Part shown: positions 9,842 to 18,769 of the stretch, piece by piece
Numbering within the stretch: position 1 is the stretch's first letter
How the letters are laid out: each line of letters begins with the position of its first letter
Assembly: GCA_019693395.1 (NCBI GenBank)
Contig: JAAMXP010001802.1
Location: 1-18,769 of the forward strand
Reading direction: 5' to 3'
From: Ettlia oleoabundans
Lineage: Eukaryota > Chlorophyta > Chlorophyceae > Chlamydomonadales
DNA length: 18,769 bases
Notes under the pieces: generated by a model
Database searches by the model: none
Told to the model about the DNA's origin: nothing
What the model saw: only the letters and a program-made list of their open reading frames with translations
Translations under genes and position numbers: made by a program

Positions 9842-12800
9842 ATGACTGCTCCCAGGATGCCAGCAGTCCGAATTGCCCAACTGGGCATACAGGCGGCAGC
9901 CGCGGCAGCCAGCGGCGGGCCCTGCTGCTTGGATGCAGCCCACTCGGGCGACGGCCTGTGGGTGGCGTTCAAGGTAGAAGAGCGCAGCGTGCACGTCGTG
10001 CGCTCGCCACTCATTGAACCTCATCCTGGCTCGGGCGGCAGCGGCGGCAGTGGGGGCAGCATGCACAGCATGCACGGCACCCTCACGCTGCCAGAGCCGG
10101 TGCGCGTGGTGCAGCTGGGGGTTCCTGCAACCACGGATGCCGCTACAGCAGGCACGGCAGTGCTGCTTGTGGTGGGCAGCAGCTGCCGAGTGTGGGCCTT
10201 CCAACTGTCCATAGGGCCCCCACAGTTGGCAGCACCCGCTTCAGATCCTGCAGTGGTAGCAGCAGATGGTAGTGCCGGTGTGCTGGTGCCAGTGGCACGG
10301 CTGCTGTGCCCCGCCAGGCACCAGCTCGCAGCGGCGGTGGCCTGGGAGCACTTGTGCCACTGCTGGGATTCAGCCGCCGCTGCTAGCACTGCAGCCGCGA
10401 ATGGCGGCAGCAGCGCACACAGCGTGCGTAGCGTGCAGCATGTCAGCAGCACCTCCGCCGCTTCAAGGGGCCAGGTGGTGATGGGCGTGGTGCCGCTAAG
10501 CTTGGCCAAGTTGCAGGCAGCCCTGCAGCAGCTTACCAGCAACACCAGCCAGCAGCACCCGCAAGCACATCACTCCATGACCCCGCTGGTGCACACCGTC
10601 GCTAGCTGGGTGTGCCGCCCTGCATCCACCCATGCTTCAGCGACAGCAGCATCGCTGCCAGCAGCATCGCTGCCAGCAGCTGCAGCAGGAGCAGCAGCAG
10701 CACCCATCCCTGCTGATACCACTGCTGCCGCCGTCATTTGCTTAAAACCAGCACTTCCTGCAGGCGCTGCTGGGAGCGACGGCATCGGCGGTAGCAGCAG
10801 CAGGAGCGCAACACGATTGATCTGCAGCAGCCGCCACGTAGTGCAGCAGGGTGCAGCACCCATCTGCCCAGCAGGCAGCATGTGTGCCCCAATTGGGTAC
10901 TTGCTGTTGGCCACAGCCTCTGGCCGCCTGCTGGCGCTGCCTCTGGGCGCACCTGCCACCGGCCCCGACCGCAGCAGGCAGCCGGGGCTACCCGCCCCTT
11001 GTGTCGGTGACGGCCGGCTGCCGCTTGTGGCGTGCTGCACCGGCGGCAGCCTGTGCTTCCTGCCAGCTCCCACCAAACCGAAACCCTGTGGCGGCATCTC
11101 GGGAGGGCATGGGGAGCTGTTGTTGCTGGCGCAGTCCGGCCGGGTGGTGCTGGCAGCTGAGCAGGGACTAAGCAGCAGCCCCCCTATTGTTATTGCACCT
11201 GGCAGCAGCAGCACTACCACCAGCGCTAAGCACAGCAGCAGTATTACCTGCAGCATCAACAACAGCAGCGGCAGCAGCAGCAGCAGCGCCAGCATTGCGT
11301 GCCACCTCGATGCCAGTCACCTGTTCGCAGCGGTTGTGCAGCTTATTGGCGCACAGGCAGCCGCATCTGCTGGCAGCTGGTTGTGCTACCAGCCCTTGGA
11401 AAACAGCAGCGGCGGCGGCGACAGCGCTGACGGCGGCGGCAGTGGCGGGGCCGGTAGTCTGCGTTGTTTGGATGTCAGCAACGGCCTCTCGCAAGCGCGA
11501 GCAGCCAAGCTGCCGGGCCTGGGGGCTGCAGCATGGGGCGTAGTACTGATGTCAGCGGTGGCACAACTTCAGCTGGAGGCCAGACAGGAGCAGCCGCTGT
11601 CGTCACCTCTGCAGCGGCAGACCTTGGTGGTGATGACTCAGAGGGGCCAGCTGGTGGCAGCAACATTGCCTGGCAGTAGCATACCACAATGCAAGGACGA
11701 TGCAAGGGAGCCGATGTCGATGCGGAGCTTGGAAGGACGCGTTCAGGTAGGTAACCAGTAATGCATGAAGCATGGATGGGTGTCACCATTGACTAGCTTG
11801 TGCAGATGTCGTTATGTATAGGATAAGCTACAATCAAGCACTCACTACTGCAACATGGCTGTCACCTCCTCGCAATCTTAGGTGGCTTTCATATTTGTAC
11901 AGCTATTGCAACATGGCTGTCACCTCCTCGCAATCTTAGGTGGCTTTCACATATGTACCGCACGAGCGTGTGTGCCGTCTGCAATGCACAAGCTTTTGGG
12001 GTTTGCTATTTAACATGCCCATCTATTTCCGATTAAAAAGGGTGCAGACACCCGCATTAGCGCCAGTATTGCAATTACTTTTCGAAGCCCACCTTTGCAT
12101 TCGACTGTGTTCTCACCTGCTCTGTAGAACCTGCTGGGGGCCATTGCCCTGCAGTCAGCCGAGCAGGAGCGGCAGCAGCAGCACCTGTTGCTGCTGGATG
12201 GCGCCCTAGCTGGGCTGGCCGCCGCCATTCCGGCAGCACACGCCGTGGCGGCAGCTGCGGCCACGGCAGCTACAGCCGCTACAGCGGAGGCGGTGGCGGC
12301 CGGCGGCAGGATTCATTGCAGGGTGCAGGTGCTGGCTCGGCGTTCCGAGGTGCTGGGCAGCAGTGGCGGCAGCAGCGGGAACAGCGGGAGCTACCGCGGG
12401 GTCCTGGGAAGTGCCAGCAGCAGGGATTTTATAGGCGGCAGTTGGGAGGCCCTGGACTTGGAGCTCTGCCTTACAAACGGTAGCAGGCTGGCATTGGGGG
12501 CAGATTGGAGCATCCTGCTGCTGCACACCCCTAGCAGCACCCGGAATAGCAGCAGCAAAAGCAGCAGCGTTGTTCTATCGGCGCCGCTGGGTGGGTTGCC
12601 ACCCGGCGGGGAGTGGCGGCAGCAGTGCCAAGTCAGGCTGCCCGGCATTGAGCCTTGCTGCAAGGCAGGGCAGCTGCAGGTGGTGCTGTGCCGGCATGCC
12701 CGTCACGGCAGCAGGGCTTGCCTGCTGCAGCTGCACAGCACACGGCTGGATGCCTTGCATTTGCTCCACCTCACTCGCAGCGGCAGCAGCGGCAGTGGCA

Positions 12801-13912
12801 GCGTCGGAAGCAGCACCCAACAACGAGCGACAGCTCAGCATGCGGCAGCAGGCCAGGCTAGGGGTGGAGCAGTCGACTGTCAGAGGATCGCCGGTGTCAC
12901 CGGCAATGGCGCTGCACCTTGCCAACTTAAGGTACTGTTGCAGTTGCCGTACCGCCCATTGGTACAGCTTTCAGCAAAGGCGCTGCTGAGCCAGCTGATG
13001 AGCCTGGGGCTCAGCACCCAACAACTGGTACCAGTACAACCTTGGTGGGAGCAGCACCCACAGCAGGAGCGGCAGCAGCAGTCGGTGTGTGGATTAGGCA
13101 GCACGGCTTTTGACCTTGTGCTGCCCGCTTTCCGGCAGTACACCTCGGAAACTGGAAGGGAAGCTGGCAGGCAGCACAGCGTGCACCCACGTGGCCCCTC
13201 CGGGCCAGGACCCACAGCCAGCCTATGCGGCCAGCTGTTGGCCCCCGTCCTGGCTGGTGCCAGCAGCGGGAGCAATGCCTCGTGCCAGCTGTTTCTGGTG
13301 TGCATCTCAGCAGCCGAGCCTGCTGCCTTGCTGGCGTGCCACCAAGCGCTGTGCTGGCGCGCCCTGGTGTCGCAAGCAAGGGGGGCAGCAGGAGCAGCAG
13401 CCCAGCAGCAGGCGGCGGCGCAAGCGGCCGCTTGGGCCCATCAGTCAGGCAGCAGCGTGCTGCTGCCACCTGAGGCAGCCTTCCTGGCAGCAGCAAAGGG
13501 GGTGCCACTCCCTGGTGCTGTTGCTGGTGCTGGTTCTGGTGCTGTAGCAGCAAAGGCAGCGCCACCGGGCGCCGCCACAGCTGCTGCCGCCGCCGCGGCT
13601 GCAGCTGCTGGTGCTTCCGGTGTGGATGAGGCTGCCTTAGAGCACGCGCTGGTTCAGCTGCGCCAACTACGGGCAGCAGCTATGCAGCTAAGAAGTGCCA
13701 CCGCCAAGCGCTGCCGCCACGTTGAAGCCCAGCATACAGGAATGGTTGACGCTGGCACTTGCCGTACAGCAGACCAGGAGTTGGCGGCGGATAGGGACAC
13801 GCCTTGCAAAGAACAGAGGAGCCTGCAGGAGCGTCACAACGACCTGCGGCATCTTGTGTTGGGTGCAAGGCACGCTGTTGCATCTACTCCTCTCTGCCTG
13901 TATCTTTCTTAG
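9842..13912 (+). CDS. Large propeller / coiled-coil / ear protein, FANCB/FAAP100-like
   Basis: Exons 9842-11746 and 12128-13912 (donor GTAGGT, acceptor CTGTAG, phase 0) give 1229 aa ending in double stop TAGTAA. The N-terminal half has blade-like strands typical of a beta-propeller: AVLLVVGSSCRVWAFQL (about 105-121), IGYLLLATASGRLLALPLG (about 349-368), LLLLAQSGRVVLA (about 428-440), separated by Ser/Gly/Ala/Gln low-complexity inserts. Residues 636-675 form a short Gln/Leu helix. About 698-830 looks like an Ig or adaptin-ear fold: IHCRVQVLARRSE, LELCLTNGSRLALGADWSIL, then PLGGLPPGGEW. A second helix follows an Ala run (about 1114-1165). This order is known for Fanconi core subunits FANCB and FAAP100, and also BBS subunits. 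The role in DNA crosslink repair is inference. ATG 9842 is the first in-frame Met; the frame is open further upstream. Confidence 0.75.
11845..11960. repeat. 58-bp tandem duplication in intron
   Basis: Copies 11845-11902 and 11903-11960 are head to tail and differ at about four positions, three of them near the 3' end. Both lie in the single intron (11747-12127) of the large gene, so coding is unaffected. Confidence 0.9.
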
Positions 13913-14038
13913 TAAGATGAACCCTTGTCCACGTTTTTTTTCCTGTTTTAGTCCTTAAAGTGTCTTGCTCTGCTATTTGAGACGGGAGGGTCAGAGAGTT
14001 CAACGTGGCTATACCGTAGCTATACCGTACAGTGTGCC

Positions 14039-14043
14039 TTACA
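14039..14043 (-). terminator. Candidate TGTAA poly(A) signal for Gln-rich gene
   Basis: ttaca on the plus strand reads TGTAA on the minus strand, about 400 bases past the stop at 14439. It is the first such signal found downstream of that gene. Confidence 0.35.
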
Positions 14044-14406
14044 GAGGAAAGCAAGGCAGGCTGTGGAACGAGGCAATAGTTCCAGAGCCCAAACCGAGGA
14101 AGCGATAAGTGGAAAGTGAAATAGCTGGCACGCCAGGAAAGTGGAAAGTGAAATGGATGGTACATATGTTGCAAGGAAAGTGGGAAGTGAAATGGGTCGC
14201 ACACAAGGTATCGAGCGCGTAGGGTGCACGATGGTGCAGGTTGGGTGCATGCAAGTGCCGATGATAGGAGTACGGGTGGAAATAGTGAGAAGACAAGGAC
14301 AAAGATTGCTGGATATGCTGCAGTAGAATGCATTGCTGCTGCGGGCACTGCTGCTCCCACACTTATGTGTTAGTGCAACCGAATAGGGCCTAGATTGTGG
14401 GGAAAA

Positions 14407-14411
14407 TGTAA
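14407..14411 (+). terminator. Candidate TGTAA poly(A) signal for large gene
   Basis: TGTAA, the usual chlorophyte poly(A) signal, lies about 495 bases past the stop at 13912 and is the first on this strand after it. It is 28 bases from the stop codon of the opposing gene. Confidence 0.4.
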
Positions 14412-14438
14412 CACACATACGGCCCACAGTCGCGCAGG

Positions 14439-15985
14439 CTACGAGGAGGGTGGCTGCCGCACACACTCCTGCATGAGCGCTGCGGCGGCTGCCAGCATGC
14501 CTGGTTGTGCCACCAGCTGTCGCAGCATCTCCGCCCGTTCCTCCTCCTGCTCATGCTGTTGAGCCAGAGCTGCCTGCTGCCTGGACAGCAGCGCCTCCTG
14601 CTGTGCCCGCTCTGCCTGCTGCTGCCACGCCATGTAGCTGCCTATCAGCTGAGGAGTCAGGCCCGCTGCCGCCGCCCCAGGCAGGCTGGCGGCGGCGATG
14701 AGCTGCTGCAGCAGCTGCAGGCGGTTGCTTAGCTGCCTGGCTGCTTGGCTGGCTGTGCCTGGTTGCTGTCCTCCCTGCACTTGCAAGGGCCTACCTGTGT
14801 TGCCGGGTGCTGCCACTAGAAGTGTAGCTGTAGGAAAGCTGGAGGACAGGCCGGCAAAGTATTCGGGTATGAAGGGGCCGGCCAGCACTGAAAGTGGTGG
14901 CGTGAGCGCAGCCCTGACTCGTGGCGATGCTTGGTCGACTGCGGGCGCACCGTGCGCAGCTTGCCGGCCCGCAAGGGGAGGCGTCCTACTAGCAACAACA
15001 TGAGGGCCCGATGCATTGCCCCCTGAAGTGCTGCCCAGCTGATGCTGCCGCCGCCCTGCACTAGGCATCGCTTCAGCCACGCTTGGTAGCGGCAGAATTG
15101 GCCTGTTCTGCTGGTCACCGCTGCCAACCGGTATCGCCCCGGCAGTATCCCACGCACGCAGGGTGCGCAGGAGCTTGGCAGCGGTCCCGCTGCCCTCAAT
15201 GACCCGCTGCTGCTGCTGCTGCGGCGGCGGCGGCTGCTGCTGCTGCTGCTGCATCGTATCTTCAGCCCGCTGCTGGTGCTGCTGCTGCGGCTGCTGCTGC
15301 TGCATTGTATTATCAGCCTGCTGCTGGTGCTGCCTTCCAGCCACCACCTTTCCGCCCTGGTCGCAGTTCTTCAGCTCCAGCAGCAATGCAGCCGCCACTC
15401 CTGGTGCCCTCCCCTCCACGCCTGCCCCGTCCCTCAGCCATTCATTTGGCTTGTGCTCATCCTCGGTCCTGCAATCGTTGACAAGCCAGCCAGCAACAAA
15501 ATAAGTGTGAAGTGGTAAGCGGCACAGCAGCTGGGACCGGAGGCTAGGGACCAGTCCACATCTGCAAACACACGTAAACCCCAGCTAGAGAGTAAATGCG
15601 ATAACATCTGCAGAGCATGCTGCCACAGGTCAATCACACAAGAAGCATGTCTGCTAAACAGCAATTCCGCGTGCCTTGTGCGCTTTCGGCGGTCTGCACT
15701 GGTCTGAGTCTCGCTGGGCTGTCTCTGCAGCTGCAGCTCGTGCTGCCCTTGTTGCTGTCCCTGCCCCTGTTGCTGCTGCTGCCTACGAGATTGAGCCCGG
15801 TCCTGCTGATGTCCCTTCCCCTCCCCCTCCCCAAGCTGCAGCTGCTGCTCTTCCACCGCCTCCTGCTCGCTTCCCTGCTGCTGCTGCTGCCCCTGCTGCT
15901 GCTGTTGCATGAGCTGCCGATCCAAATCTGACTCATCTCTGCAGCAGGGGTGGCGGAGACACAGTCCCACCTTTGTTATACGCAT
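14439..15985 (-). CDS. Gln-rich protein of unknown function
   Basis: The 3' exon 15468-14439 (acceptor ATTGCAG) begins TEDEHKPNEWLRDG and encodes poly-Gln/Pro tracts, then a mixed region with GPFIPEYFAGLSSSF, a Leu/Gln helix and a charged helix near the end (EQEEERAEMLRQLVAQPGML). The upstream exon starts most simply at ATG 15985 (MRITKVGLCLRH), then DESDLDRQLM, Gln-rich sequence and the basic cluster ADRRKRTR. The join is unresolved. A GC donor at 15674 (AAG|GCACGC) keeps the frame and gives about 446 aa. A GT donor (CCT|GTGGCA, near 15635) also keeps the frame but lacks +5 G. The basic cluster could be a nuclear localisation signal; a transcription-related role is a guess. No catalytic motif or known fold is visible. 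Confidence 0.6.
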
Positions 15986-16360
15986 GGCAGTAAGTTGGAA
16001 GCTCCCTATGGCGGTTGTGTAGAAGGTACATATGCCGTTGAACCAGCACCACGGTCAAAACCCCTGGAACCATTGGCTTGGAATCCAACCAGGAGCGCTG
16101 GCTCACTCTGTGATATGGCTAGAGACAACGCGTGCAACCTTTTCAACGGAACATAAACTAGGTTGGTGTGTCCAAGGTTGCGTCATGCTGACAGGTGGCT
16201 TCAGCCGATTTTGCCTGGCGTGTGCGCACCTGTGTCAACAGGGTGGATGATAGCTGCCCAGCCACATGTGCTCACAGGCAAACAAAAGGGAATCCCACCC
16301 CACTGGGGCTGCTGGCAGAGGGCAGGCAATGGCTAGTAGACAGGAATCACCTGACTAGGG
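15986..16360. promoter_or_regulatory. 5' flank of the Gln-rich gene
   Basis: No gene is supported. Open frames here are short and without coding character. It lies upstream of the minus-strand Gln-rich gene and may hold its promoter. Confidence 0.3.
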
Positions 16361-16627
16361 ATGGGGACCCCTGCTGAGGGGCGCCATGCGGCAATGCCAG
16401 CTTTGATGGCGTCGCAGCGTGCGGAGGTTATCGTTGGCTGCGGCCTTCGTTCTCGCTTCGGTTTTACAGCTGAAAACCCCGCGCGGGAGCTCCAAACGTT
16501 ACTTATCGAAGCCAGCGTGGGGAGATTCGGCTGTTCCAAGGGTGCCCACACAACTTGCGGAAGTCAAGGAGGCAACGCCAGAATCACCGACAATTTATGT
16601 TGTTTATGCAGGGGAGAGCGATTTTAG
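16361..16627 (+). CDS. Unrecognised ORF, 88 aa, possible exon
   Basis: An ATG-started frame with mixed composition (for example AEVIVGCGLRSRFGFTAENP and ARELQTLLIEASVGRFGCSK) in a region with two good-looking splice acceptors: TTTTACAG ending at about 16469 and TTTATGCAG ending at about 16610. The overlapping frame beginning near 16470 (LKTPRGSSKRYLSKPAWGD ... TPESPTIYVVYAGESDF) looks equally coding-like, so which frame is used, if any, is unclear. I could not connect it to a full gene. It may be part of an unannotated spliced gene or of a transposon remnant. Confidence 0.2.
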   Translation: MGTPAEGRHAAMPALMASQRAEVIVGCGLRSRFGFTAENPARELQTLLIEASVGRFGCSKGAHTTCGSQGGNARITDNLCCLCRGERF

Positions 16628-16706
16628 AAGTGTCGGATACATCAAGATATGTTTACGTTTACTCCTCTCCCGAGCTAGGTACCTGTACTACAAGTAGCTG
16701 TACAGC

Positions 16707-16976
16707 AACTGTAGTGCTGCATGTGCAACTCCTGCACACCAGTACTCCCACCCTGACGAGGTGTCCAGGAAGCTACTGACGAGGCACTACCGTCGACGGG
16801 GTGCGGGATGGCAGCTGCACAGCAGCAATCTGCCCCAGCCGCCGCCCTTGCCCTGTCCACCGGGCACGGCTGTGTGGCTGGCTGTCAATGGGCCCTACAT
16901 ACTCGGGCCGCTGTATGCTTCCAGGCCCGTGATGAGGTGCAGGCAGGCAAGAATATGCATATCCAACCACAGTTGA
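16707..16976 (+). CDS. Possible coding exon, unknown product
   Basis: The frame after an acceptor-like CTGTACAG reads through HQYSHPDEVSRKLLTRHYRR, then a Pro-rich stretch and VWLAVNGPYILGPLYASRP, to a stop at 16974-16976. The composition is protein-like, but there is no start codon with good context and no convincing donor upstream; donors nearby lack +5 G. It shares a frame with the stretch near 16470-16697, from which one TAG separates it. I do not recognise a family. Confidence 0.25.
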   Translation, partial: NCSAACATPAHQYSHPDEVSRKLLTRHYRRRGAGWQLHSSNLPQPPPLPCPPGTAVWLAVNGPYILGPLYASRPVMRCRQARICISNHS

Positions 16977-17299
16977 ATGCAGGGGCTGACAGACATGTAC
17001 ATGAAACTTGAGCACGGCACCGGCTCCAACTCAGTCACAACAGCCGTCTAACCAATCCTCCGCATCCTCCTCACAAGCTGTGTGATTGTTTAACGGCACA
17101 TTGGAAGTGCTTTAACGGACGACATCTGTGTGCTTAGTCTGCAGGAGCTCTATTTAGGCTGCCTACAGACTGCCAGCAACGCCAAAAGGGCACTGCCAGC
17201 TGGGCGCCAACTCGACTGCTGGCCTGGCATGTCATCGCACGTACCTAAATGCGGCGGATCCCAGACCCATAAGCCTGCAGAGATCGCTAGTCATTTGCA
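16977..17299. promoter_or_regulatory. 5' flank of the LYRM7/MZM1 gene
   Basis: No gene is supported. The stretch should contain the promoter and 5' UTR of the downstream gene. No TATA box or repeated motif stands out; ttaacgg occurs twice (about 17089 and 17112). Confidence 0.3.
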
Positions 17300-18136
17300 A
17301 TGTTGTCAGCGAGTACGGTTTACAGAAAGCTTCTAAGGAGCGCCGCAGCAGGTAGGGCTCCTGGGTTTTGTTTAAGATAAGCGCCATAACCGCGTAACAC
17401 TCTTGCGATCAAGCTTCGTACTGGGGCACCAGACGCATTCGCCATGTCCCATTCCCCCTGTTTGCAGCTTTTAAGAACGATGTTGTAATGCTGTCGGCCG
17501 CACGAGCAGAAATCAGATCCAAGTTCGAGGTACGATGCCGCCTGGAGCAGGTCCCACCCGCCCCTCCAGCCGCTCCTGCCGCCACCACCGCCCCACAATA
17601 TTGCAATCCGAGTGTTGCCACTGCAGGAGGCACGGTCAGTGAGCGATCCCACACAGCAGCAGCAGCTTCTAGAAGAGGGCAGTCAGACGGCAGACTTTCT
17701 CCAAACGAGCATTGTGCAGGCAGCAACAAACGAGCGCGGAGTCTTTGGTGAGCTGATGTGGTGTGGTCTGATGTGGTGTGGTCTGATGTGGTGTTGTCTT
17801 TAACGTAGCTTAGTTTTGGCGTCAGCATGTCACCGGTGTCACCCTCCACTGGCGGCAAGGATGCCTGCTTGCCACCTGCATGGCAGCAAGCTGAGCCTTG
17901 TATGCCTCCCTGCCACATCATGCTGCCGGCTTTCCTTCCAGCCAGCATGTTGCAACTGGTTGCGCCGGTGTGCGCATGCTTCAGCTGTGTGTGTTGCACA
18001 ACTTATATATCTGCGTCACGTCACTGCATGTGCTGCACATCCCGCAGAGATGAAGATAGGGGAGGAGCAGCTGGGAGGTCTGGTGGAGGAAGTGACACCC
18101 GACATGAAGCTGCCGCGGGAGCGCAAGAAGAAATGA
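17300..18136 (+). CDS. MZM1: Complex III assembly factor, LYR family (LYRM7/MZM1)
   Basis: Exons 17300-17351, 17468-17529, 17627-17747 and 18048-18136 give 107 aa; donors are GTAGGG, GTACGA and GTGAGC, acceptors TTTGCAG, ACTGCAG and CCGCAG, with phases 1, 0 and 1 in agreement. The protein starts MLSASTVYRKLLRSAAAAFK: a LYR-type motif (V-Y-R, then K-L-L-R) followed by AFKND and an Arg-rich helix (AARAEIRSKF). Then come DFLQTSIVQAATNERGVFEM, matching the family pattern of a Phe-Leu helix, VQ, N-E-x-G and a short strand, and a Lys/Arg-rich tail (LPRERKKK). The length equals the usual 100-125 aa. Known family role: mitochondrial matrix chaperone that binds the Rieske Fe-S subunit before its insertion into complex III. 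No long presequence is seen, as is common in LYR proteins. Confidence 0.9.
17753..17797. repeat. Three 15-bp tandem units in LYRM7 intron 3
   Basis: ctgatgtggtgtggt occurs at 17753-17767 and 17768-17782, and with one change at 17783-17797. The array begins five bases after the GTGAGC donor start at 17748. Confidence 0.9.
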
Positions 18137-18436
18137 CACGCAACCATCTTTTGCTGCAGCACATTCCCGCTCTAATGCCTGTCATGTTGTTGCTGCTTCC
18201 AGTGAACGACCCTGCTATCCCCCTCCTGCTTGTTCTTTTGCTTACCCCTGCTAACCTGCTTTTTCTACCAGAGCTCTTTTTCAACTGCCCAACAGATGCC
18301 TCTGCCGCCACTTCTGCTGCATCCTTGTGGAGTGTTTCCAGTACCGCTCAGTACTGTCTGTCAGCTTGTTACATGAAAGTCAGCAAACAGTCAATCAGCG
18401 GGGAGTATCGAACAACAAGTCGGGGAGACGCGGAAC
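18137..18436 (+). other. 3' UTR / flank of LYRM7 gene
   Basis: The stretch is T/C-rich with runs such as ttgttgctgcttcc and no supported gene. No TGTAA signal is present on the plus strand here. A long open frame crosses it but overlaps the last LYRM7 exon in another phase and is not supported. Confidence 0.35.
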
Positions 18437-18727
18437 ATGAAAAGAAGTCAGTTTGAGGCAGTTCACGGCAGTAAGCAAGCTCTAGCAAAAGGTTTTATGT
18501 ACGTGCAAAGGTCAAGTGCGCTAATTGTGGCTGATGAAACCGTGGTTGAAACGGCGGCGCGGATTTGGAATGAAATCACGCCGCCAAGCTGCAAATGGTG
18601 CGTTGTAGAGGAAGGTGTGGGTCGCAGATGTGGACTGAAATGTAGACATGCGTCGGCCGGCTGGCGGCTGGTCGTGCATCAAGGCGTTTTTTTGGACATC
18701 CTAGAAGAGCGAAAACTCAGTCAATAG
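18437..18727 (+). CDS. Unrecognised 96-aa ORF near contig end
   Basis: An intact ATG-to-TAG frame of lower GC than its neighbours, with varied composition and no low-complexity tracts: for example SALIVADETVVETAARIWNE, a Cys cluster (CKWCVVEEGVGRRCGLKC) and a terminal HQGVFLDILEERKL. It could be a small intronless gene, an exon, or chance. No family is recognised, and no promoter or poly(A) signal is visible. Confidence 0.25.
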   Translation: MKRSQFEAVHGSKQALAKGFMYVQRSSALIVADETVVETAARIWNEITPPSCKWCVVEEGVGRRCGLKCRHASAGWRLVVHQGVFLDILEERKLSQ

Positions 18728-18756
18728 TGGTTCCGCATGCAAAAGCGGAGGGCAGT

Positions 18757-18769
18757 GGGGGGGGGGGGG
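18757..18769. other. Terminal 13-base G run
   Basis: The window ends in an uninterrupted G homopolymer. This is typical of a contig edge where assembly stops, or of low-signal poly-G calls, rather than a biological feature. Confidence 0.6.

Larger units (their letters stand above)
13913..14438. other. Convergent intergenic region with imperfect repeats
   Basis: No gene is supported. Three imperfect copies of aagtggaaagtgaaat start near 14107, 14139 and 14178, spaced 32 and 39 bases apart. The stretch also carries candidate poly(A) signals for both flanking genes. Confidence 0.5.

Noticed and set aside
10570..11295. 241-aa minus-strand ORF opposite the large gene
   Set aside because: Poly-Leu and Ala antisense of CAG/AGC repeats; the plus frame is far longer and continues through a phase-matched intron.
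14439..15419. Single-exon 326-aa reading of the Gln-rich gene
   Set aside because: It would start at GTG. The frame continues upstream through TEDEHKPNEWLRDG to a good acceptor at 15469-15470.
17409..17999. 196-aa minus-strand ORF opposite the LYRM7 gene
   Set aside because: It covers two LYRM7 exons in antisense and has no recognisable domain.
17827..18456. 209-aa plus-strand ORF
   Set aside because: It overlaps the last LYRM7 exon in a different frame; that exon is fixed by splice phase and family similarity.
1..18769. tRNA, rRNA, spliceosomal snRNA, CRISPR or insertion sequence
   Set aside because: No GTTCRA-type T-loop with acceptor pairing, no snRNA landmark sequences, no spaced identical repeats and no transposase with terminal repeats were found by eye.

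Overview
The window looks like nuclear DNA of a chlorophyte green alga. The evidence is short GT-AG introns with near-invariant G at donor position +5, GC-rich third positions, long CAG/GCN tracts coding Gln, Ala and Ser, one protein with a typical chloroplast transit peptide, a LYR-motif mitochondrial assembly factor, and TGTAA hexamer-core poly(A) signals. A sphaeroplealean or similar alga would fit, but I cannot place it closer. The final 13 bases are a G run, which suggests a contig edge. No tRNA, rRNA, CRISPR or bacterial operon structure is visible.

Layout: 1-1230 holds a possible decayed coding stretch (479-916) and the 5' flank of the first gene. 1231-4417 (+) is a three-exon gene for an 833-residue LisH-domain, Gln/Ala-rich, probably nuclear protein with an NPAT-like N-terminus. 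4925-8280 (-) is a ten-exon gene for a 351-residue plastid-targeted hydrophobic protein with two C-terminal EF-hands; one intron, probably two, is GC-AG. A short divergent promoter region (8281-8730) separates it from a four-exon model (8731-9641, +) for a 144-residue Cys-patterned protein. 9842-13912 (+) is a two-exon gene for a 1229-residue protein with a propeller-like N-terminus, a short coiled coil and an Ig/ear-like domain, an architecture like FANCB/FAAP100. 14439-15985 (-) is a Gln-rich protein gene, tail-to-tail with the previous gene. 15986-17299 is mostly unassigned with some coding-like stretches. 17300-18136 (+) is a four-exon gene for the mitochondrial complex III assembly factor LYRM7/MZM1, the best-identified gene here. 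18137-18769 is 3' flank with one unrecognised ORF.

The genes do not form a pathway. Their products are predicted for nucleus (LisH protein, perhaps the FANCB/FAAP100-like and Gln-rich proteins), chloroplast (EF-hand protein) and mitochondrion (LYRM7/MZM1). Neighbours are compact, with two convergent pairs whose 3' UTRs may overlap and two divergent pairs. All exon models were built by eye from splice signals and reading-phase agreement; none was tested against transcripts or databases.
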